A stretch of 64,000 nt of DNA from JBHEBG01 sp046557915. Its GTDB lineage: Bacteria; Bacteroidota; Bacteroidia; Flavobacteriales; Flavobacteriaceae. The stretch lies in the NCBI RefSeq assembly GCF_046557915.1, contig NZ_JBHEBG010000002.1:558001-622000 (forward strand), read 5' to 3'. The notes beneath the pieces are model-generated. The model saw only the letters and a program-made list of their open reading frames with translations, made no database searches and was not told where the DNA came from. Numbering within the stretch: the first letter of the stretch is position 1; each line of letters begins with the position of its first letter. Below are positions 57,568 through 64,000 of the stretch, one piece after another. A program made the translations under genes and the position numbers.

Positions 57568-59745
57568 TTATTGTATATTCAGCTTTAAAAACTGGATTTC
57601 CGATCCCGATTCTTGCAATCTAATAATATGGGTTTCACTTCTTTGCCCCGGCTTTCCAAATTGGTATTGTACTGTACACTTTAGAAAAGTTGCGGTTTTG
57701 TCCGATGGTGTTTTATTGCCCAGATATTTTACGTTTATGGTCCATGACCCTTTGAACTCATCCCCGGATATCTCAAACTGCTCGGTACTATTCCCATATT
57801 CGAGTTCTTGCCGTAACCTATCCCTATTGGCAACTTCGGTATGCTCCCATGTAAAAAACCTTTTGGAAGGATTTACAAATTGGAGTTCGAACAAACCATC
57901 CTGATTACTCCACTCAAAAACCAATCTAGCGTCGTAACGGATGTTGTTCATAAACTTGGGATCAACCTTTGATAGATCCAACTCTTTTTTATGGTTAAAA
58001 ATCAAGTTCCTGATTTCGTGCCCTACAATTTTGTCCAGACTGGAGAAATCCAAGGTTGTATTCATAGAACCATCGGCTATTTTACCGAGCATATCCAAGG
58101 CAGTCTGAAAATCTCCTATGTTTTTATGAGCCAGGGCCATGTCCAAATAGGCCTGTGTTCTATTGGGGTACAACTCCAACACCTTAGTGGCGACATTAAA
58201 CTGAAGCGCGGTATCTTTAAGGGTCTCTGCCTTAAGCCTCATCCCTCCCAAAGCTCTTAAATCTGGTGTTTCTTGCTCTAAAACATTGGACAACACCCTA
58301 TTTGCCAATGCCACATTGGAGTTTCTGAAAAAATCGGAAATATCAATAAAATATTCGGGTAGTTGCGCGTATTGATGTCTTTGTTTCAGATATGCCCTAT
58401 ACGCTTGCTCTATGTCTTTTTCCTTTTTTAGTTCCTTTAAATAGGGCGTTACCAAAAGTTTATTTCCAACCTTTAGTTTCCCCTCAAAAACATTGTCCGT
58501 AAGCAGTGCCAGGTCTTTTTTCTGTTTTCCCTTTTTAAACGAAGCTGTCTTGGTTTCAATAAGAATAACACCATTGCTACCCAGGCTTCCATATCTGTTT
58601 GTTGCTGCAAGGCCCTTAAGAACGGTAATATTGGCCACGTCGTTAGGATTTATAAACCCAGAACTCTGAACTCTACCACTACTGTTGTAGAAGCTCGAAT
58701 TTGATTTTGACATGGGCACTCCGTCAATTACCACCAAGCCATAGTTGTTGGAAAGAATGGAGCTTTTTGGTCTAATCTCAGCTTGCGTCAGGTCTTGATT
58801 CTGTGCTACGGTAACACCAGAAAATTTACCTTGGACAGCCGTGGCAATATCTGTATTAATTTCTGTGATCTCTTCATCACCAATTGTTTGTACCGCATAA
58901 CCCACTGCATCCTTATTTTTAACCCCAAGGCCTGTGGTTGTTCCTTCTTGAGGTTGCTCCTTCTCTTCGGTAAGCACTACCTCATCCAGGCGAATTCCTG
59001 TTTCCTCTAACCAAACATCTATATTTTTACCAACACCTAAAAGTTTTTCTGCCTTGGCCCCCGTACTTGTTGTTACGACTAAGACATCGCCAGGGTTGGC
59101 ATTTAGCCGATAACTGCCGTCGGCATTGGGTTTCATGCTAAAATCGTACCTGTCTTTGATGCTAATGGTAATATCCTCTACAACATCATAATTGTATATC
59201 TTTCCAAAATATGTGCTTTCTGAAGGCCTAGTCCCGACAGTATTTTTGGAAGCGGAAAGATTTACATAGTCCGCTTTGTTCAACACGGTCAGCAATGCTA
59301 GATTGGTCTTGTCAAATTTTTTGCTGCTGTTTACGATAGTTACATTACCATCAAAAATAGGATTGGCAATGTTTATGTTTTGATATCCATCGGTAAAAAG
59401 CAAAACATCCCCCCCATTGCCGTAATCGGATAACGACTGGTACGAAGTAGCACCGTCATAATCCAATTCGCCAAGCTCATTTTTTAATTGATTCCAATCG
59501 CCCCCTTCTATGCGATAAGTACGCTTCCCGACCAAATCTGTATTGAAAAGTAATAAGGTAACTTCTGCATTGGGGTTTTCACTAAAATATTCTTGTAAAA
59601 AACGCTCTTCCTTAGCACTATCCCTATGTAATCTGGAGGCGGAAGTGTCCCAACAAATAACAACTTCTTTTTGTGGGCTGGATTGGGCCTGTAGCCCACC
59701 GCTTGCAGTTAAACATAATAACCAGCACAAAAGTATAATTCTCAT
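57568..59745 (-). CDS. VWA-CarboxypepD-TonB-plug-helical repeat protein without beta-barrel
   Basis: About 725 residues from ATG 59745 (the upstream TTG at 59763 is less likely). Signal peptide (RIILLCWLLCLTASGGLQAQ). A VWA-like domain follows with metal site WDTSASR (DxSxS), Thr in DGATSYQSL and Asp in LLFTDGYQN. Then comes a beta region (YDFSMKPNADGSYRLNANPGDVLVV) like CarboxypepD_reg and a SusC-like plug (AVQGKFSGVTV, NNYGLVVIDGVP, INPNDVANITVLKGLAA, LGSNGVILIETK). After that is a helical, TPR-like region (AYLDMALAHKNIGDFQTALDML) and a C-terminal beta domain. There are no barrel strands, so it cannot be a transporter. Function unknown; 14 bases after the M24 peptidase gene. Confidence 0.85.
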   Translation of the reverse strand: MRIILLCWLLCLTASGGLQAQSSPQKEVVICWDTSASRLHRDSAKEERFLQEYFSENPNAEVTLLLFNTDLVGKRTYRIEGGDWNQLKNELGELDYDGATSYQSLSDYGNGGDVLLFTDGYQNINIANPIFDGNVTIVNSSKKFDKTNLALLTVLNKADYVNLSASKNTVGTRPSESTYFGKIYNYDVVEDITISIKDRYDFSMKPNADGSYRLNANPGDVLVVTTSTGAKAEKLLGVGKNIDVWLEETGIRLDEVVLTEEKEQPQEGTTTGLGVKNKDAVGYAVQTIGDEEITEINTDIATAVQGKFSGVTVAQNQDLTQAEIRPKSSILSNNYGLVVIDGVPMSKSNSSFYNSSGRVQSSGFINPNDVANITVLKGLAATNRYGSLGSNGVILIETKTASFKKGKQKKDLALLTDNVFEGKLKVGNKLLVTPYLKELKKEKDIEQAYRAYLKQRHQYAQLPEYFIDISDFFRNSNVALANRVLSNVLEQETPDLRALGGMRLKAETLKDTALQFNVATKVLELYPNRTQAYLDMALAHKNIGDFQTALDMLGKIADGSMNTTLDFSSLDKIVGHEIRNLIFNHKKELDLSKVDPKFMNNIRYDARLVFEWSNQDGLFELQFVNPSKRFFTWEHTEVANRDRLRQELEYGNSTEQFEISGDEFKGSWTINVKYLGNKTPSDKTATFLKCTVQYQFGKPGQRSETHIIRLQESGSEIQFLKLNIQ

Positions 59746-59759
59746 AATTTGGTATCTTA

Positions 59760-61106
59760 TCAATTGCCTTGGTGGCTTTTTGGTCTTGGGATCAACAAAA
59801 GTTCCGTCTGTCTGCCATTTACATATCTAAAGCCGTCTTCACCGAAGTATCCGGCCTCTTCCAACATAATCCGAATATCTCGTTTCCAAGCCGGTACCGT
59901 TACCGTGGTATTAAGTTCAATGGCATAGACAGTTCTAGGATTTAAAGGATAATTTTCCCCATCGTCTTTCATTACACCTCCTTGGGAATCCCACATACCA
60001 ATGGTAGTCCCGGCAGAATGTCCGTACAACCCTAGTGGATGCGTGTAAATGGCAGGTCTTAAACCTGCTGCCTTGGCTTCTTTAAGGGAAAGTGCCAAAA
60101 TTTCGTTTCCGGTTCTACCTGCTTGCATGTTTTTGGTTAAAAAATCCTGAACCTTGTTTCCATCTTTTAAGGCATCTTTTAGGAACTCTGGTGCTTCTTG
60201 TTCTTTTGGTTTCAACACATATGCCAATTCCTGACAGTCTGTATTCAATCTTAAATAAGTAATTCCAAAATCGCAATGTAGCAAATCTCCCGGTTGAATA
60301 ATTTCATCATTGGGCCTGCCAGAGAAGGAGTACAAATGTCCCACAAGCTCTTCGCTGGTTCGCTGCACGTCTACGGTTGGGTGAAACCAAGTCTCCAATC
60401 CTAAATCCGTAACTCGCTGCCGCATCCACCACTCTACCTCGGTGGTAGTTGTAACACCAGCCGTAATCACTTTTTCTGAAAATGCCTCGGCAATAATATC
60501 ATGGGTTATGTCTACCAACTGATTGTAAATAACCATTTCCCGTTCTGTCCTTGTCTCTATCCATCGTACAGCCAACTGCTCTGCAGAAACTACTCTAGCT
60601 TGGTATTTCTTTGGCAAGTACTGCATAAGCTCGTCATAATCGGTTTTATCCAACCCATCGGCTATATTGAAGTCCTTAGAGAAATTAAGGCCAATTTTTT
60701 GCGGTTGTCGTTCCTCTATCAGTTCCATTAATCTTTTCCATTGATCTGGCTCTTTTTCCTTGTCCCAGGCAGATTGAATATTGGTCCCAACATTATATCT
60801 GGCCACTGCCAGTTTTTCAATACTATTTTTGTTTTTATTGCGATAGAACAATAGAATGGTTCTCCTCCTGGCATTTAACCAAGTTGCCGGCAACATGGTC
60901 TTAAGTACTGGGTCTTCATTATACTCCCTAGAGATAAGTATCCACATATCTATATTGGCCTGGTCCATTAATTGGGGCAATAGATTATTGAATTTGTCCG
61001 CAAGTATCTCATCGATTACTTGAGCTCTTTCACTTTCGGGAAGAATTTGTTGCGCTTCTGCACGTGCAAAGCAACATACAAAACATACTAAAAGTAATTT
61101 TTTCAT
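59760..61106 (-). CDS. Secreted M24 family metallopeptidase (Xaa-Pro aminopeptidase-like)
   Basis: 448 residues with a signal peptide (KKLLLVCFVCCFARAEAQ). The creatinase/aminopeptidase P fold has an N-terminal domain (LPQLMDQANIDMWILISREYNEDP) and the M24 pita-bread domain with metal ligands: Asp in LLHCDFGITYLRLNTDCQ (both Asp), His in PLGLYGHSAGT, Glu in VYAIELNTTV and Glu in IMLEEAGYFGEDG. All five are present, so it should be active. It probably trims peptides with N-terminal Xaa-Pro in the periplasm. Next on the strand is the VWA-plug gene. Confidence 0.92.
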   Translation of the reverse strand: MKKLLLVCFVCCFARAEAQQILPESERAQVIDEILADKFNNLLPQLMDQANIDMWILISREYNEDPVLKTMLPATWLNARRRTILLFYRNKNKNSIEKLAVARYNVGTNIQSAWDKEKEPDQWKRLMELIEERQPQKIGLNFSKDFNIADGLDKTDYDELMQYLPKKYQARVVSAEQLAVRWIETRTEREMVIYNQLVDITHDIIAEAFSEKVITAGVTTTTEVEWWMRQRVTDLGLETWFHPTVDVQRTSEELVGHLYSFSGRPNDEIIQPGDLLHCDFGITYLRLNTDCQELAYVLKPKEQEAPEFLKDALKDGNKVQDFLTKNMQAGRTGNEILALSLKEAKAAGLRPAIYTHPLGLYGHSAGTTIGMWDSQGGVMKDDGENYPLNPRTVYAIELNTTVTVPAWKRDIRIMLEEAGYFGEDGFRYVNGRQTELLLIPRPKSHQGN

Positions 61107-61154
61107 AGGTTTGGTTTGATGAATGAAAATACAAAATCTAAAGAATTTAACCCG

Positions 61155-62243
61155 TTATCGTAGTTCTTTAATTGAATCAAGGGTTTGCTTCCTCTGAATT
61201 TTTCCTGTTTTAGTTTCCAAGAATTTGTTTACCGACACAATTTGTTTAGGAATTTCATATTGGGTAAGCTTGTTGGATGCTTTAATTTTACTTAGTATTT
61301 TTTCGGTATCTGTATTCCCTTCCAGAACCAACACCAATTTATGCCCTAAACTTGGGTCGGCCACACCTGCTACAAAAAACCTAGTGCTCAAAAGGTCCGA
61401 TAATTTCGCTTCGATCTGTTCAGGGATAAGTTTAACCCCGCCCGAATTAATAACGTTATCGTAGCGCCCCAACCATTGGAATTCCGAATTGGATACCAAA
61501 ATTACTATGTCATTGGTAATAACAGGTTCTTGTGTGAGGTGTGGTGCGGATATCACCAGGCAATTGCGTTTGTCCTTTGAAATGGCAACCTCGGGTAATA
61601 CTCTAAATGGTACTTGCTCTAGAGAAGCATCCTTGCCATTGATGCGTTTGGCCGCTATATGGGTAATTGTTTCGGTCATCCCATAGGTTTCAAAGACCCT
61701 AGGCTTTTTTGATCGAAAGGTCTTTTTTAGCTCCGGGGATATTGGGGCTCCCCCTATAATTAGCGTTTCTATACAATCTATGGTGTCCACGGAGTTTTCT
61801 GCCTGCAGAGGTACCATAGCACAAAAATCATAAGTAGTAGTGTTGTCCTTTATTGGTTTGGAGCTTGGGGTAACATACGTAAGTTCTAACCCCAATATCA
61901 TTGCCCTAACCAACATCATTTTTCCGGCTATATTGGCTGCCGACAAACATAGCAAAGCAGAATTTCCAACGGAGAGTCCGAAGAAATCTCCTGTAGCGAT
62001 GGCCGAATGTACCATAGCCTGTTTTGACAGTTCCAATATTTTTGGTTTCCCCGTAGATCCCGATGTTTGTACGGTCAGTGTAGGGGCTTCGGACAACCAG
62101 TCCAAAAGAAAATCCCCAATGAGCAGTTCCTCATCATTTCCCTCTTTTACCAAGCTGTAGCTAACCTCCTTTAGCTCTTCTTTGGAGTAAGAAATGCCAT
62201 TTAGTTTAAATCGATTATGGATTTTACGATAATTGGGTGTCAT
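61155..62243 (-). CDS. menE: o-Succinylbenzoate-CoA ligase-like AMP-binding enzyme
   Basis: 362 residues, shorter than the E. coli enzyme but in the range I expect for flavobacteria. Adenylation motifs are present: LTVQTSGSTGKPKILELSK (phosphate loop), ETYGMTETITHIA, WLGRYDNVINSGGVKLIPEQIE (hinge and Asp) and the catalytic Lys near ETKTGKIQRKQ. MenE activates o-succinylbenzoate in menaquinone synthesis, the main quinone of the group. Context supports this: menC lies two genes upstream in overlapping frames. Substrate assignment by context and family. Confidence 0.9.
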   Translation of the reverse strand: MTPNYRKIHNRFKLNGISYSKEELKEVSYSLVKEGNDEELLIGDFLLDWLSEAPTLTVQTSGSTGKPKILELSKQAMVHSAIATGDFFGLSVGNSALLCLSAANIAGKMMLVRAMILGLELTYVTPSSKPIKDNTTTYDFCAMVPLQAENSVDTIDCIETLIIGGAPISPELKKTFRSKKPRVFETYGMTETITHIAAKRINGKDASLEQVPFRVLPEVAISKDKRNCLVISAPHLTQEPVITNDIVILVSNSEFQWLGRYDNVINSGGVKLIPEQIEAKLSDLLSTRFFVAGVADPSLGHKLVLVLEGNTDTEKILSKIKASNKLTQYEIPKQIVSVNKFLETKTGKIQRKQTLDSIKELR

Positions 62244-63162
62244 TTAGTTCTAATTTGGCCATCTCGGCTTCGGCAATAACCTTTCCTGTAAGTCGGTCTT
62301 TCCAATTTTTCCATCCATATTTTTTAGAGAACACGAGCAACAGCAATGGGTATATTACCAACACGGGTACAAAAATATCCCATCCCAATGTTGGCTCCGA
62401 AATATCTTTGTAAATGGAATGTGTTTGGAAAGCGGTCCAGTCAGATGTTAAAAGTAGCGCTCCTATAAGATTGTTGGCTGCATGGAATCCTAAGGCCAAT
62501 TCCAATCCTTCATCCATTAGGGTAAGAATCCCCAGAAAAAATCCCGTTCCAATGTAATATACCATAACGCCATAACCCAATTTCTCCACTTCGGGGTTAC
62601 CCAAGTGCATCAACCCAAACAATACAGAAGTTACGATCAGGGGTACCCATCTGTTTTTGGCCATAAGACCTATTCCCTGCATCATATATCCCCTAAACAT
62701 ATATTCCTCAAAACTGGTCTGCAGTGGAATTAAAAGAATGGCAATTATCGCCAAAATTAAAAAGGGAATTAAATTAAAATTAAAAGCGTAACTATCCGGG
62801 GACAAGAAGATATCGGTGCCTATCAATACCACGGTAATTATGCTCCAGAGTACAAACGCGAAAAGTATCCGTTTCCAATCAATACTTTGTCTGGATGTAG
62901 TGAGCGATCTAATGGATTGGGAATGAACTAGTTTCACCCAGCCAAGAACCACAAAAAAAGCAGCTGCCAAAGGGCCAAGAAGTAACACAAGAACTACATT
63001 AGACCCCAGCTCTGCTATTAGGTCTTGCATAATTTGATCGGTGCTTACGGGTGAATACTGAATGGAAATATAATTGAATACCATTAAGCCAATAAAGCCC
63101 AATGGTAATATCAAATAAATCCACAGGGCCGCATTTCCTTTATATCCTTGTTCTATATACAT
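62224..63162 (-). CDS. CPBP intramembrane metalloprotease
   Basis: 312 residues with about eight membrane spans. CPBP (Abi/CAAX-type) motifs: TSFEEYMFRGYMMQG (EExxxR), FGLMHLGNPEVE (FxxxH) and GFHAANNLIGALL (HxxxN). These proteins cut within or near the membrane, including CAAX-type and peptide substrates. Its gene overlaps menC by 10 bases and menE by 20 bases, so it is translated from the same menaquinone transcript, an arrangement seen also in other flavobacteria as far as I recall. Substrate unknown. Confidence 0.92.
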   Translation of the reverse strand: MYIEQGYKGNAALWIYLILPLGFIGLMVFNYISIQYSPVSTDQIMQDLIAELGSNVVLVLLLGPLAAAFFVVLGWVKLVHSQSIRSLTTSRQSIDWKRILFAFVLWSIITVVLIGTDIFLSPDSYAFNFNLIPFLILAIIAILLIPLQTSFEEYMFRGYMMQGIGLMAKNRWVPLIVTSVLFGLMHLGNPEVEKLGYGVMVYYIGTGFFLGILTLMDEGLELALGFHAANNLIGALLLTSDWTAFQTHSIYKDISEPTLGWDIFVPVLVIYPLLLLVFSKKYGWKNWKDRLTGKVIAEAEMAKLELNDTQLS

Positions 63163-64000
63163 AAATTCTTAATTAAATCTGGTTCCCAGTCGTTATCATT
63201 TTTATAATATAAATTACCATTTTGTACGGTCAGAGGGCTTTCAAAATTATTGGTGAAGAGGCTTCCAGTCCCCAGACCCTGAGGTAATTTAGTTTTTAGA
63301 CTATAGGTCCATTGGGCTATTGCATTTAATCCTATATTGCTTTCCAGAGTGCTGGTAATCCACCAACCGATATTATACTTCTCTGCCAAACCGATCCATT
63401 CTTCGCTTCCGTGAAACCCGCCTACCAAACTCGGTTTCAAAATTATATAATGCGGCTTTGTGGTTTGTAGCAATTGTTCTTTTTTAGTTGCATCAAAGAT
63501 ACCTATCAATTCTTCATCCAACACAATAGGTATGGGTGTTTTATTGCAAAGTTCTTTCATATCCGGCAGATTTCCAGGCTTTATGGGCTGTTCTATGGAA
63601 TGTAGGCCATACTTGGCCAATATATGCAATTTCTCCATGGCTTCGTAAGGTGAAAACGCACCATTGGCATCTACCCTAAGTTCTATATCGTCCGCGGAAT
63701 AATGTTGTCTTATAGAAGAAAGCAGGGAAACTTCAGTACCGAAATCTATAGCGCCTATTTTCATTTTAATGCACCTAAAACCCGCTTGCAGTTTTTGGTG
63801 CAACTGCTCCAACATAAATTTTTCATCGCCCATCCAAATAAGTCCATTGATTGGGATTGGTGCTTCATTGTCCGTAAAACTGGAAGGAAATAGTACATAC
63901 GGACTATTGGATGCCAAGGAGATAAAAGCTTGTTCAATTCCAAATTGAATACTGGGATAATGCATTAAAGCGGACCACAGGGCTTCCTTACCCAAGGCAA
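63153..64000 (-). CDS. menC: o-Succinylbenzoate synthase (5' end cut by window edge)
   Basis: Enolase-superfamily enzyme that dehydrates SHCHC to o-succinylbenzoate in menaquinone synthesis. About 282 residues are visible and the reading frame is open at the right edge, so about 60 N-terminal residues are missing. Catalytic residues are intact: KMKIGAID (KxK), RVDANGAFS (Asp), SIEQPIKPG (Glu), IVLDEELIG (Asp) and YIILKPSLVGG (second Lys). The order menC, CPBP protease, menE is one overlapping operon, which supports this specific assignment over a generic dipeptide epimerase. Confidence 0.92.
   Translation of the reverse strand, partial: ALGKEALWSALMHYPSIQFGIEQAFISLASNSPYVLFPSSFTDNEAPIPINGLIWMGDEKFMLEQLHQKLQAGFRCIKMKIGAIDFGTEVSLLSSIRQHYSADDIELRVDANGAFSPYEAMEKLHILAKYGLHSIEQPIKPGNLPDMKELCNKTPIPIVLDEELIGIFDATKKEQLLQTTKPHYIILKPSLVGGFHGSEEWIGLAEKYNIGWWITSTLESNIGLNAIAQWTYSLKTKLPQGLGTGSLFTNNFESPLTVQNGNLYYKNDNDWEPDLIKNLCI

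Noticed and set aside
1..64000. tRNA, rRNA, tmRNA, riboswitch, CRISPR, prophage or integrase content
   Set aside because: Scanning by eye found no tRNA-like T-loop sequences, rRNA blocks, known riboswitch cores or phage genes; a covariance search would be decisive but could not be run.

Overview
The window is chromosomal DNA from a member of the Bacteroidota, almost certainly a marine-type Flavobacteriaceae; I cannot name a genus from sequence alone. The evidence is the AT-rich composition, very short gene leaders, repeated Bacteroidota-type -7 boxes (TAnnTTTG) about 17-25 bases before start codons, few Shine-Dalgarno-like sites, and many families typical of the group: a GIN-domain protein, DUF4834, a BatA-type protein, YfhO, a SusC-like plug domain and DUF6787/DUF6146-like proteins. 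No rRNA, tRNA, CRISPR array, transposase, integrase or prophage gene was found. The region reads as a stable core chromosome, dense in housekeeping and envelope genes.

Layout. 1-6.2 kb: small membrane or unknown proteins, folE, msrA, a LolD-like ATPase, a TIGR02757 protein and a Tat-exported oxidoreductase. 6.3-10.2 kb: four secreted proteins in a row (S10 peptidase, unknown, GDSL hydrolase, PD40 propeller). 10.2-18.8 kb: a glycosyltransferase fusion, a BatA-like protein, a dihydroorotase-like protein without its HxH metal site, two small paralogous membrane proteins, an esterase, an MBL hydrolase and a conserved protein of unknown function. 18.8-22.3 kb: bcp, an iron-sulphur-less endonuclease III, and a tandem duplication of an ECF sigma gene followed by a 47-residue ORF. 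22.3-26.5 kb: uvrA and an extremely Arg/Ser-rich secreted protein. 26.6-32.1 kb: an overlapping surface-glycan operon (DUF4834, YfhO, GT4, flippase).

32.2-44.1 kb: a secreted protein with a polylysine tail, an acyltransferase-like protein, and an alpha-oxoamine synthase next to a cysteine-synthase-fold enzyme (a probable sulfonolipid/capnine pair). These are followed by oligopeptidase B, YbaB, a thioredoxin, YegP, threonine aldolase and a large zinc metalloprotease. 44.2-48.9 kb: prfB with its programmed +1 frameshift, arsC, a polylysine-tailed protein, a 57-residue membrane protein, fumC and an anchored coiled-coil protein. 49.0-57.6 kb: an MBL lipoprotein, a complementary pair of M16 peptidase subunits, ettA, a 59-residue membrane protein, an oxidoreductase and an acyl-CoA carboxylase beta subunit. 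57.6-64 kb (minus strand): menC (cut by the window edge), a CPBP protease and menE in overlapping frames, then a secreted M24 peptidase and an unusual protein joining a VWA domain, a CarboxypepD-like domain, a TonB plug and a helical repeat region without any beta-barrel.

The least ordinary items are the duplicated sigma/47-aa module with its shared leader, the barrel-less VWA-plug protein, and the probable sulfonolipid pair. Several conserved enzymes also lack a textbook metal or cluster site. Gene calls rest on motif reading and length; no database search was possible.
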